This document shows, in pieces, positions 16,371-24,575 of a stretch of 40,092 bases of DNA. The DNA comes from CAZVIK01 sp964627045 (GTDB lineage: Bacteria; Acidobacteriota; Terriglobia; Bryobacterales; Bryobacteraceae): NCBI GenBank assembly GCA_964627045.1, contig CAZVIK010000008.1:1-40092 (forward strand). Direction: 5' to 3'. The notes under the pieces are model-generated. The model saw nothing but the letters and a program-made list of their open reading frames with translations. It made no database searches and was not told the DNA's origin. A program made the position numbers and the translations under genes. The first letter of the stretch is position 1, and each line of letters starts with the position of its first letter.

Positions 16371-17126
16371 ATGAAGGGTGTTGTGCTGGCCGGAGGGACG
16401 GGCAGCCGTCTCTATCCTCTTACCAAGATCACGAACACGCACCTGCTACCCATTTACGACAAGCCGATGATTTACTACCCGATTCAAACGCTTGTCGACG
16501 CCGGCATCCGGGAGATCCTCGTGGTGACCGGCGGAAAGACCGCGGGCGACTTTCTCCGCCTTTTGGCCAACGGCAAGGAGTTCGGCCTCAACCAGATCAA
16601 CTACGCATACCAGGAAGGGGAGGGCGGCATCGCCGAGGCGCTCAACCTGGCCGAGCATTTCGCCGAGGGCGACCGCATCTGCGTCATTCTGGGCGACAAC
16701 ATCATTGAAGGCAGTATCCGCAACGCCGTGGACGACTTCGCGCGGCAGCCGGCCGGCGCCAAGATTCTGCTCAAGGAAGTCCCCGACGCCAACCGTTTCG
16801 GCGTCGCCGAACTCCGGGGCGACCACATCGTCGGGATCGAGGAGAAGCCCGCGCATCCCAAGTCCAACTACGCCGTCACCGGGATTTACATGTACGACCG
16901 CACGGTGTTCGAGAAGATCCGCACCCTGGTGCCCTCGGCGCGCGGCGAATTGGAGATCACCGACGTCAACAACGCTTACATAGCCGAAGGCCACCTGACG
17001 TTCGCGTTTCTCGATGGCTGGTGGTCGGACGCCGGCACCTTCGAGTCGCTGTTGCGAGCGGCGAACTTCGTCCGCGAATCGCGCGTGGCGGCGCCGGAGC
17101 CCGCCGGGGCGGCCGCGGAGATCTGA
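16371..17126 (+). CDS. rmlA: Glucose-1-phosphate thymidylyltransferase-like nucleotidyltransferase
   Basis: ATG 16371 is preceded by GGAGGT with 4-nt spacing. The 251-residue protein opens with the nucleotide-binding signature VVLAGGTGSRLYPLT and has LLPIYDKPMIYYPI, the sugar-phosphate site VILGDNIIEGS, EEKPAHPKSNYAVTGIYMYD, ELEITDVNNAYI and GWWSDAGTFESL. RmlA joins glucose-1-phosphate and dTTP to make dTDP-glucose, the first step towards dTDP-rhamnose and related sugars. It is shorter than classical RmlA (about 290), as in the short-form family. rmlB, rmlC and rmlD are not in the window, so either they lie elsewhere or another nucleotide-sugar is made. It is the first gene of the glycan operon. 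Confidence 0.88.
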   Translation: MKGVVLAGGTGSRLYPLTKITNTHLLPIYDKPMIYYPIQTLVDAGIREILVVTGGKTAGDFLRLLANGKEFGLNQINYAYQEGEGGIAEALNLAEHFAEGDRICVILGDNIIEGSIRNAVDDFARQPAGAKILLKEVPDANRFGVAELRGDHIVGIEEKPAHPKSNYAVTGIYMYDRTVFEKIRTLVPSARGELEITDVNNAYIAEGHLTFAFLDGWWSDAGTFESLLRAANFVRESRVAAPEPAGAAAEI

Positions 17127-17143
17127 CGCCGGCCGGAGGCCTC

Positions 17144-18202
17144 ATGCATGTGGCCCTGGACGCCACGCCGCTCACGCTTCGCCATGGCGGTATCGCGCGC
17201 TATGTGCGGGAACTTGCGGCGGCGTTGGTGCGGGAGTTTCCCGAAGACCGTGTGACACTCCTCTCCGACCGGCCCTTCGCCACTCCGCTCGATCCTCCCC
17301 TCCCTGCCGGCCGCGCGCCGCAGAACTGGGTGCAGCGGCGCTGGTGGCTCTACGGGGTGGCGCGTGAGATGCGCCGCCTCAACGCAGACCTTCTGCACGG
17401 AACGCACTTCTCGGCTCCGTGGCTCCCGCTTCGGCCGAGCGTGATGACGCTGCACGATCTTTCTCCCTGGCTCGATGCGGCAGCAGTGCCCGGTGCGGCT
17501 TTCGTCCGCTGCCGCGCGCCGCTTCTGATCGGCTTGGGCCTGGCCACGCGGATCATCGCGCCTTCCGAGGCCGTCCGCCGCCAGGCCATCGCCTACTTCC
17601 GCATTCACCCTTCCCGCATCTACGCCGTTCCGCACGCGGCGTCCGGGCGTTTCCGTCCGTCTCCGGGGCAGCGGGCGAAGCCTTACTTCTTTTGCCTCTC
17701 GTCGGCGGAACCCAGGAAGAACCTGCCGATGCTCATTGGCGCCTGGCGCGAGGCCTACCGCCAGTGCGGCGTCGAACTCCTGTTGGCCGGGCCCAAGCAG
17801 GCGTCCCTCGGCCCCGTGGTTCCGGCACCCGGATTACACCTGCTGGGGGAGGTCTCCGAAGACGAGCTTCCCGGCTTGTACTCAGGCGCCGTAGCCTGCC
17901 TGTACCCTTCGCTTTACGAGGGCTTCGGCCTCCCGGTCTTGGAGGCCATGCAGTGCGGGGCGCTGGTGATCGCCTCCAGCGATCCGGCGATCTCGGAGGT
18001 CGCCGCGAAAGCCGCTTTGCTGCTCGATCCCCGCGACGCGCTCGCCTGGCGTCAGGCCATGTGCGGGGCGGCTGCCGGGGCCGAGGATTTACGTGCGCTT
18101 CCCCCCCGCGCCCTGGCGCGCGCCGCCGAATTCAGTTGGGCTCGAACCGCGCGGCAAACCCGCGAAGTCTACGCCGAGGCGGTGGCGGCGTTCCATGAAT
18201 GA
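17144..18202 (+). CDS. GT4-family glycosyltransferase 1
   Basis: ATG 17144 has GGAGG 4 nt upstream and starts 17 bp after rmlA. The 352-residue protein has a GT-B fold. The N-terminal domain has the glycine-rich acceptor loop RHGGIARYVREL and the LLHGTHFSAPW and TLHDLSPWL strands. The C-terminal donor domain has FFCLSSAEPRKNLPMLIGAW and the retaining GT4 signature SLYEGFGLPVLEAMQCGALV, with both Glu of the EX7E motif. Such enzymes use nucleotide-sugars to extend lipid-linked glycans at the inner membrane's cytoplasmic face. The gene overlaps the next by 8 nt, so they are co-translated. Donor and acceptor sugars cannot be read from sequence. Confidence 0.88.
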   Translation: MHVALDATPLTLRHGGIARYVRELAAALVREFPEDRVTLLSDRPFATPLDPPLPAGRAPQNWVQRRWWLYGVAREMRRLNADLLHGTHFSAPWLPLRPSVMTLHDLSPWLDAAAVPGAAFVRCRAPLLIGLGLATRIIAPSEAVRRQAIAYFRIHPSRIYAVPHAASGRFRPSPGQRAKPYFFCLSSAEPRKNLPMLIGAWREAYRQCGVELLLAGPKQASLGPVVPAPGLHLLGEVSEDELPGLYSGAVACLYPSLYEGFGLPVLEAMQCGALVIASSDPAISEVAAKAALLLDPRDALAWRQAMCGAAAGAEDLRALPPRALARAAEFSWARTARQTREVYAEAVAAFHE

Positions 18203-19403
18203 TGCCGTGACGCCCGATCCCACTCCGCCGGCATTGTTTCTGGCCCCCGAAGCGCCGTATCCGTTGCGTGGAGGGGGCGCGATGCGCACCGCATCTCTGC
18301 TGGAGTATCTGCGTTCCCGCTGTCCGGTCGATTCGATCCTCTTCCGCCAGGCGGGCGACCCCGATCCGGCCGCCGGCCTTCCCTCCGGGCTGGCGAGGCG
18401 CGTGCTGGTTCTGGAACTTCCTCGGCATTCCAAGAGCCCGCCGGCTCGCGCCGTCCGGAACCTGTCGCGGTTTGTCCGTGGCGTGCCTCCATTGACCGAT
18501 CGTTTCTCGGGCTTCACCGCCGAGGTCGAACGCTTCGTGTCTGGGCGGCGCTACGCCCTGTCGGTCATCGAGCACTTCTGGTGCGCGCCCTACGCCGGGG
18601 TTCTAGAGGCCTGTTCGGAGCGGTTGGTCCTGGACCTTCATAACGTGGAATCCGCGCTGATGGCAAGCCGGGCGGCGGCGGCCTCGGGCGGCGCGGCGGC
18701 GCTGTTCCGCCGGTTTGAGCGGGCGGGACAGCGGCTCGAGCGGCGCTGGTTGCCGCGGTTCCACACTCTGCTCGCGACCTCGGACGCCGACGCGGCCCTG
18801 CTCCGGCCGCTCGCGCCGGGGAGCCGGATCTTGGTCTATCCCAATTCGATTCCGCTAACGCCGGTGCCCGCGCGGCCCGAACAGCACGTCATCGCCTTCT
18901 CCGGCAACCTGGAATACGATCCCAACTTGGACGCCGTGCGCCACTTCCACGCCCGCATCTGGCCCCTGCTGGCCGAGCGATGGCCCAGCCTGGTCTGGCG
19001 GATCGTAGGACGCCATCCCGAGGCAGTGCGCCGGTTGGTGTCCGGCGATCCCCGTATCGAAGTCACCGGCGAGGTCGCCGACGCAGTCGAGGCTTTGGCC
19101 CCCGCCGCCGCCGTGGTGGTCCCCCTGCGGATCGGCAGCGGGACGCGGGTCAAGATTCTGGAAGCCTGGGCCGCCCGCCGGGCCGTAGTCTCCACACCGT
19201 TGGGAGCCGAGGGGCTCGGAGCACGCGACGGGGAGCACCTGCTGGTGGCCCAAGAACCCCGGGAATTCGCCACTGCGGTCTCCACGCTGCTCGAGTCGGC
19301 CCCGCTTCGGGACCATTTGGGCGCGTCCGGGCGGCGGTATTATGAATCCCGCTTCACCTGGGAGGCGGCCTGGGCGGCGCTGGACGCCGCCGGTTTACGG
19401 TAG
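18195..19403 (+). CDS. GT4-like glycosyltransferase 2
   Basis: This 402-residue protein starts at ATG 18195, inside the last codons of the previous gene. The N-terminal half opens with ALFLAPEAPYPLRGGGAMRT, the glycine-rich loop common in this group, and contains VLDLHNVES. The C-terminal half has VIAFSGNLEYDPNLDAVRHF and the donor-site segment PLRIGSGTRVKILEAWAARR followed by AVVSTPLGAEGL, typical of the Glyco_trans_1_4 group. It lacks the exact EGFGLPxLEA motif of its neighbours but keeps the Glu of ILEA. It probably adds a further sugar to the lipid-linked repeat unit. It is followed by a 39-bp gap with a new promoter, so the downstream genes can be transcribed separately. Confidence 0.85.
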   Translation: MNDAVTPDPTPPALFLAPEAPYPLRGGGAMRTASLLEYLRSRCPVDSILFRQAGDPDPAAGLPSGLARRVLVLELPRHSKSPPARAVRNLSRFVRGVPPLTDRFSGFTAEVERFVSGRRYALSVIEHFWCAPYAGVLEACSERLVLDLHNVESALMASRAAAASGGAAALFRRFERAGQRLERRWLPRFHTLLATSDADAALLRPLAPGSRILVYPNSIPLTPVPARPEQHVIAFSGNLEYDPNLDAVRHFHARIWPLLAERWPSLVWRIVGRHPEAVRRLVSGDPRIEVTGEVADAVEALAPAAAVVVPLRIGSGTRVKILEAWAARRAVVSTPLGAEGLGARDGEHLLVAQEPREFATAVSTLLESAPLRDHLGASGRRYYESRFTWEAAWAALDAAGLR

Positions 19404-19425
19404 CGCCGGGTTGCGGTGTTCCCAC

Positions 19426-19431
19426 TATACT
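19426..19431 (+). promoter_or_regulatory. -10 box ahead of glycosyltransferase 3
   Basis: TATACT lies in the only real gap in the glycan operon. It predicts a transcript start near 19438, five bases before the ATG at 19443. AAGGGA at 19434-19439 might be a ribosome site if transcription starts upstream, so this one is ambiguous between leaderless and read-through use. Confidence 0.45.
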
Positions 19432-19442
19432 GTAAGGGATAG

Positions 19443-20594
19443 ATGCGGTTTGCCATTGACGCACATGCGATCGGCCGCAGGCTCACGGGAAATGAGGTTT
19501 ATGTCAGAAACCTCTTGGCAAACCTAGCGGCCCTGGATGAAGCTCCCGAGATACTGGCCTACCGGACAGCGGGCAGCGCCAACGGGTGGGTTCCGCCCTC
19601 GGTGACGTGCCGCGACGTGGCCGGGAATCCTTGCTGGAGACTCAGTTACGACCTGTCCAGCCGCCTTCGGCGGGACCGGCCGGATCTTCTTCACGTCCAG
19701 TACACGGCCCCCCTGGCCTGCCCGGTGCCCGTGGTGGTGAGCGTTCACGACGTGAGCTTTCTGGAACATCCGGAGTACTTCCGGCCCCTGCGGCGAATGC
19801 AGCTCCGGCTGACGGTCGAACGCACGGTGCGTCAGGCGGCCCGGGTCATCACCGGCAGCGAATTCTCCCGGGACTCCATCGCGCGCGCCTACCGGCTGGA
19901 CCCGGACTCCATCGCCGTCGTGCCCAACGCCGCTTCCCCAGTCTTCCGGCCGCTTCCACGGGAAAAGGCGGCGGCGGGGATTCGCGAGCGGCTCGGAATC
20001 GATGGCCCGTTTCTCCTCACCGTCGGCGACCTCCAGCCCCGCAAGAACCACATCGGCCTGATCCGCGCCTTCGCCGCGCTTTTACGTCAACGCCCCGATG
20101 TGCGCCACGATCTGGTGCTCGCCGGGAAGGACACTTGGTACTCGCCGGTCGTGCGGCAGGCGGCGCAGGATTCCGGCTTCGGGGGCCGCATCCGCTTCGT
20201 AGGCTTCGTCAGCGACGAGGAATTGCTTCTCCTCTACAACGCGTGCGATGTCTTTGTGTTTCCCTCCTTCTACGAAGGCTTCGGTCTGCCTGTGCTGGAA
20301 GCGATGGCCTGCGGCAGCGCGGTGGCCTGCTCCAACGCCTCGGCATGTCCTGAAATCGCCGATGCGGCGGCCGTGTTTTTCTCTCCGGAATCGATCGAGC
20401 AGATGACGCGCGCCATGACGGACCTCCTTGTGGACGGCGATCTGAAGGCGCGCATGGAGCGGCTCGGCCTCGGCCGCGCGGCCCAGTTCAGTTGGCGCAA
20501 GACGGCCGCCAGGACGCTGGATATCTACCGCGAAGTGGCCGGTGCCGTGCCCCGCCGCACCAGTGCGGTTAAGGCCGCATCCCTTTTGTCATGA
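19443..20594 (+). CDS. GT4-family glycosyltransferase 3
   Basis: This 383-residue GT-B glycosyltransferase has the N-terminal acceptor loop DAHAIGRRLTGNEVYVRNLL, then VVVSVHDVSFLEHPEYF and ITGSEFSRDSIAR. The C-terminal domain has LTVGDLQPRKNHIGLIRAFA and the GT4 motif FPSFYEGFGLPVLEAMACGS, with EX7E intact. It resembles mannosyl- or rhamnosyl-type enzymes of surface glycan loci, but the specificity is not determined. Its stop codon overlaps the start of the DUF3108 gene (ATGA), showing tight coupling. Confidence 0.88.
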   Translation: MRFAIDAHAIGRRLTGNEVYVRNLLANLAALDEAPEILAYRTAGSANGWVPPSVTCRDVAGNPCWRLSYDLSSRLRRDRPDLLHVQYTAPLACPVPVVVSVHDVSFLEHPEYFRPLRRMQLRLTVERTVRQAARVITGSEFSRDSIARAYRLDPDSIAVVPNAASPVFRPLPREKAAAGIRERLGIDGPFLLTVGDLQPRKNHIGLIRAFAALLRQRPDVRHDLVLAGKDTWYSPVVRQAAQDSGFGGRIRFVGFVSDEELLLLYNACDVFVFPSFYEGFGLPVLEAMACGSAVACSNASACPEIADAAAVFFSPESIEQMTRAMTDLLVDGDLKARMERLGLGRAAQFSWRKTAARTLDIYREVAGAVPRRTSAVKAASLLS

Positions 20595-21295
20595 TGCGAG
20601 CGCTTCTTCTGCCGGTCTGCCTATTGTTGGCTGCCGCGGCGCCGGCCGCCCAATCCGGGACTCCATCGGCCGGCGAGACCCTTACCTATGACGTGAATTG
20701 GCCGAGCGGCCTGAGCCTGGGGGAAGCGCAGATCAAGGCGGTTCCGGCCTCCGGCGCCGGACCCGGCGCGGGCTGGGATCTGTCGATGTCGATCGACGCC
20801 GCCATCCCCGGCTTTTCGGTCGCGGACCGTTTTCGCTCCTCGGTCGGCCCGGATTTCTGCTCTTTGGAGTTCGACAAGCAGATCTCCCACGGCAAACGCG
20901 CCACGCATGAGCGCGTCACGTTCGACCCGGCCACCGGCTCGGCCAAACGCGAGACCATTAAGGGCGGCCATTCGCAATTGAGCCTTCCCCCGTGCGCCAA
21001 AGATGCGCTGGCATTTCTCCACTTCCTGAGGCGCGAACTGGCCGAGGGAAGGCTGCCGGCGTCTCAGACCGTGGTATTCGGCGCGGAGTACAAGCTACGG
21101 CTGGAACACGCCGGACGGCTGCGGGTCAAGGCGGGCGGCGGCGAGTTTGAGACCGACCGGATCAAGGTGGCGGCCACCGGCCCCGCTTCCGAGACGTCCA
21201 TCGAGATTTATTTCGCGCAGGACAAGACCCGGCGCCCTTTGCTCATTCGCGTGCCGTTGGCCCTCGGCTCGTTTTCGATGGAGTTGGTCCCCTGA
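20591..21295 (+). CDS. DUF3108-type secreted protein
   Basis: This 234-residue protein has a signal peptide (MMRALLLPVCLLLAAAAPAA, cleavage near residue 21). The mature part is all-beta in character: GETLTYDVNWPSGLSLGEAQ matches the DUF3108 opening, followed by FSVADRFRSSV, DKQISHGKRATHERVTFD, DALAFLHFLR and a C-terminal RRPLLIRVPLALGSFSMELV. DUF3108 proteins are periplasmic and of unknown function, often near envelope genes. Here the gene is locked between glycosyltransferase genes by a 4-nt overlap upstream and a 2-nt gap downstream, which suggests a role in periplasmic handling of the glycan. That role is inferred from position only. Confidence 0.75.
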   Translation: MMRALLLPVCLLLAAAAPAAQSGTPSAGETLTYDVNWPSGLSLGEAQIKAVPASGAGPGAGWDLSMSIDAAIPGFSVADRFRSSVGPDFCSLEFDKQISHGKRATHERVTFDPATGSAKRETIKGGHSQLSLPPCAKDALAFLHFLRRELAEGRLPASQTVVFGAEYKLRLEHAGRLRVKAGGGEFETDRIKVAATGPASETSIEIYFAQDKTRRPLLIRVPLALGSFSMELVP

Positions 21296-21297
21296 AC

Positions 21298-23355
21298 ATG
21301 CGCATCGCCCTGGTTTCGCCGATGCCGCCTTCCAAGAGTGGGATCGCGGACTATTCGGCCGCGCTGGCCGGGCCGCTCAGCGAACTGGCCGATGTTGCCG
21401 TCATCTCGTGCGAGGACGGCCACTTCGACCCGGCGCGCTTTGACGCGTTGGTCTACCAGCTTGGCAACAACCCGTATCACTCGTTCGTGTATGACCTGGC
21501 GCTCAACTACCCGGGCGTAGCCGTGCTGCACGAACCGAACCTCCACCACCTGATCGTGGACCGTACCATCGTGCGCGGCGATTGGGACGGTTACCTGAAA
21601 GAGGCCGAGTACGACGGTGGACCGGCCGCGCTGGCCCGTGCGCGCCGCGCTCGCGCGCTGGAGACCGGACCCGATTACGACGGCGTGCCCATGATCCGCC
21701 GTCTGCTGGAGCGCTCGCGGGCCGTCGTCGTCCACAGCCATTATGTGGAAGAGGCGGTGCGTCAGGCAGGGTTCGCGGGACCGGTCGGCTGCATCCCGCA
21801 CGGGGCCTGGATTCCACAGGTGGACCGCATGGTCTACCGCCATCGCCTGGGCCTGGATGAGACAGCGCCCCTCGTCGGCGTCTTCGGGTTTCTGAAGCCG
21901 TACAAGCGCATCGCCGAATCGCTGCGGGCGTTTCGCCGCCTGGTGCGCCTGGAGCCTACGGCGAAGATGATTCTGGTGGGTGAGGCGCACCCCGATTTTC
22001 CGGTGACCCCGCTCATTAACCGGCTGGGTCTGCGCGCCAACGTGCGGATGCTCGGTTTCACGCCCATCGACGATTTCGCCGGCTACATGGCCGCCTGCGA
22101 CGTCGTCCTGAACTTACGCTACCCGACGCTTGGCGAAAGCTCCGGCAGCCTTCTGCGCGCGCTCGGTCTCGGTCGGGCCGTGGTGGTGAGCGACGTCGGC
22201 TCGTTCCGCGAACTGCCCGACGACATCTGCCTGAAGACGCCCGCCGGAGACGGCGAAGAGGAAACCCTGTTCGAATTCCTGAACCTGCTCGTATCGCGCC
22301 CCAGTTTCGCCCGCGGCATGGGCGAGCGGGCCCGCCAGTGGGTGGAACGGGAATGCCGCTGGGAGCACGTCGCGCAACGTTACGCCGCGTTCCTGGCCGA
22401 CGTGGCCGCCGGGCGAACCTCCGCGCCGCTCCCGGAGCGGGCACCGGCTTTCCCGGCCGCCGCGGAACTCGGGACGGATTCGACGGCGGCGTCCGAAGCG
22501 AAAGCCGCGGAGCCCGAGCCTTCAGCCGCGTCGGAACCCGTCTCGCCCCGCGAACCGGTCACCGAGGAGTACATCCTCGGCTGGACGCCCGAAGGAGTCG
22601 AGGGCCGCGACTACCTGGAGACCCATCTCACGCGGCTGGAAAAGACGCTCTCCATCATTCCGCCCGGCGGGCCCGAGGATCGCATCCTGGAGATGGGCGC
22701 CTATCTCCAGATCACGCCCGCCCTCCGCACCAAGCTCGGCTACGGAGAGGTGCGCGGTTGCTACTACGGTCCGATCGGAGAGACCGATCACAAACGCGTC
22801 ACCTCAGCCACCGGTGAGGTTTTCGAGTGCGTCATCGACCTGTTTGATGCGGAGAAGGACGTCTTTCCTTACCCCGACAGATACTTTTCCACCGTCACCT
22901 GCTGCGAACTGATTGAGCACCTGGCCTCGGACCCGATGCACCTGATGTCGGAAATCAACCGCATCCTTAGGCCGGGCGGCCACGTTGTCCTTACGACGCC
23001 GAACCTCGCCTCGCTGCGTTCGATTTCGGCGCTGTTGCTCGGCTATCACCCCGGGCTTTTTTCTGTGTACCTGCGTCCCAGCGGGGAGCCGCCTTCCGAT
23101 TTCCGCCATCATCGCGAGTACACGCCCATTGAGATCCACCTGTTGTTGGAGGACGCCGGCTTCGAGGTGGCGCTGCTAGAGACCGGAGCCTTCCGGGAAG
23201 CACCGGCGCCGGGGTTGATCTGGGTCGAGCACCTGCTGGCGCGCTATCAACTAGCCTCGCATCTTCGCGGCGAGGGGATTTACGCCGTGGGCCGCAAGAA
23301 GCGCACTGTTAAAAACCGGTATCCCGGGTGGCTTTATAGCGCGGCGGGAGCATGA
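21298..23355 (+). CDS. Glycosyltransferase-methyltransferase fusion
   Basis: This is a 685-residue two-domain protein. Residues 1 to about 385 are a GT-B glycosyltransferase: N-terminal SPMPPSKSGIADYSAALAGP, then LVGVFGFLKPYKRIAESLRA, and the donor motif RYPTLGESSGSLLRALGLGR followed by VVVSDVGSFRELP. A flexible Ala/Glu/Pro/Ser-rich linker spans about 385-425. Residues about 425-680 are a class I methyltransferase-like domain. Motif I is unusual (RILEMGAYLQITP in place of the D/E-x-G-x-G-x-G loop), but CCELIEHLASDPMHLMSEIN, then ILRPGGHVVLTTPN, are typical later motifs. It may add and O-methylate a sugar, for example at the chain end. Its stop overlaps the permease start. The reaction is inferred. 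Confidence 0.82.
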   Translation: MRIALVSPMPPSKSGIADYSAALAGPLSELADVAVISCEDGHFDPARFDALVYQLGNNPYHSFVYDLALNYPGVAVLHEPNLHHLIVDRTIVRGDWDGYLKEAEYDGGPAALARARRARALETGPDYDGVPMIRRLLERSRAVVVHSHYVEEAVRQAGFAGPVGCIPHGAWIPQVDRMVYRHRLGLDETAPLVGVFGFLKPYKRIAESLRAFRRLVRLEPTAKMILVGEAHPDFPVTPLINRLGLRANVRMLGFTPIDDFAGYMAACDVVLNLRYPTLGESSGSLLRALGLGRAVVVSDVGSFRELPDDICLKTPAGDGEEETLFEFLNLLVSRPSFARGMGERARQWVERECRWEHVAQRYAAFLADVAAGRTSAPLPERAPAFPAAAELGTDSTAASEAKAAEPEPSAASEPVSPREPVTEEYILGWTPEGVEGRDYLETHLTRLEKTLSIIPPGGPEDRILEMGAYLQITPALRTKLGYGEVRGCYYGPIGETDHKRVTSATGEVFECVIDLFDAEKDVFPYPDRYFSTVTCCELIEHLASDPMHLMSEINRILRPGGHVVLTTPNLASLRSISALLLGYHPGLFSVYLRPSGEPPSDFRHHREYTPIEIHLLLEDAGFEVALLETGAFREAPAPGLIWVEHLLARYQLASHLRGEGIYAVGRKKRTVKNRYPGWLYSAAGA

Positions 23356-24575
23356 GCGCCTCCTATACGCAGGTCGATGTGAACGCCGAAGGCTGCTCGC
23401 TCACCGTCCGCTTCCGCATCACAAACCGCTCCGGGCGCGACTGGAACCCGTCGGAGGGGTTCCGCATCGGCAGCCAACTCATCGACCCGGAAACGCACCT
23501 CTACATCGACGAAGGAGCCCGCGCCGCGCCCGCCTCCGCGATCGCCGCCGGCGGCGCAGCCGAAATTGCACTCCAGGTTGAGGTCGCCCCGCACGATGGC
23601 CCCTGCCGGATCTACATCTCGCCGATGCAGGAAGACTCGGTGTGGTATTACACCCGCGGCTGGCCCTTCCTGGTGGTGGACTTCGAGGTCGCCGGCGGGA
23701 AGATCGTGTCGCCGTCCTGGCGGGTCGAAACCGCGCGGTCGTTGCGGTTCTCCATCGCGCTTCGCTCGGTCGGCCGGGCCTTCGCCTACCCCTTCGCGAC
23801 GCTGTGGAATCACCGGACACTGACCCGTTCCATGGTGCGCCGCGACATTCTGGGCCGCTATCGCGGCAGTTTCGGAGGCGTCTTCTGGACGGTGCTGAAT
23901 CCGCTTCTGTTGATGGTGACCTACTACTTCGTTTTCGCCGTCGTGCTGCGTACGCGCTTCGCGGGCGACCCCAGCCGCGCCGGTTTCGTGCTCTACTTCC
24001 TGGCCGGGATGATCCCCTGGCTGGCCTTCAGTGAGGCCGCCGGCCGCGCGCCGTTTGTGATGTGGGAACACCGGAACTTCGTGAAGCGCCTGGTCTTCCC
24101 GCTGGAGACGCTGCCGGTGACCCTCACCGCCTCCGCCCTGGTGACGCAGGCCTTCGCCCTGGCGCTGTTTCTGGTCTACCTGGCGCTCACGCGCGGGACC
24201 ATCCCGCCGGCGCTGGTTTGGATCCCGGCGCTGCTGATCCCGCAGGTGCTCTTCACGTTGGGGGTGTGTTGGTTTCTGGCGGCGCTCGGCGTCTACGTGC
24301 GCGACTTGGGCCAGATCAATGGGTTCCTGCTGACCTTGTGGTTCTTCCTCACGCCGATTTGTTACCCGGAGGCGTCGTTGCCCGCGCAGGCGATGGGCGT
24401 GCTCTCGCAAAACCCGCTCTTCATCCTGGTGCGCGGCTACCGCGCCATCCTGCTGGAAGGCGGCGCGCCGGCGCTAGTGCCCCTCGGCCAACTTTGGCTT
24501 GTCGCCGCGGCCGTGTTCATCCTCGGCCACGCCTGGTTCTACAAACTCCGCAAGAGCTTCGCCGATGTGATCTGA
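23352..24575 (+). CDS. Wzm-like polysaccharide ABC export permease with extra N-terminal beta domain
   Basis: The ATG overlaps the preceding TGA (ATGA), which supports this start and the 407-residue length; ordinary Wzm permeases are about 260-290. Residues 1 to about 117 have a beta-sandwich pattern (SLTVRFRITNRSGRDWNPSEG, a glycine-led middle, ending PFLVVDFEVAG) like the C-terminal glycan-binding domain of Wzt ATPases or related carbohydrate modules. Residues about 150-407 form an ABC-2 permease: MVRRDILGRYRGSFGG coupling helix, FWTVLNPLLLMVTYYF and about six membrane helices, ending in LRKSFADVI. It should export a lipid-linked glycan across the inner membrane, but no ATPase gene is in the window. 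Its last 102 bases overlap a convergent gene. Confidence 0.85.
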   Translation: MSASYTQVDVNAEGCSLTVRFRITNRSGRDWNPSEGFRIGSQLIDPETHLYIDEGARAAPASAIAAGGAAEIALQVEVAPHDGPCRIYISPMQEDSVWYYTRGWPFLVVDFEVAGGKIVSPSWRVETARSLRFSIALRSVGRAFAYPFATLWNHRTLTRSMVRRDILGRYRGSFGGVFWTVLNPLLLMVTYYFVFAVVLRTRFAGDPSRAGFVLYFLAGMIPWLAFSEAAGRAPFVMWEHRNFVKRLVFPLETLPVTLTASALVTQAFALALFLVYLALTRGTIPPALVWIPALLIPQVLFTLGVCWFLAALGVYVRDLGQINGFLLTLWFFLTPICYPEASLPAQAMGVLSQNPLFILVRGYRAILLEGGAPALVPLGQLWLVAAAVFILGHAWFYKLRKSFADVI

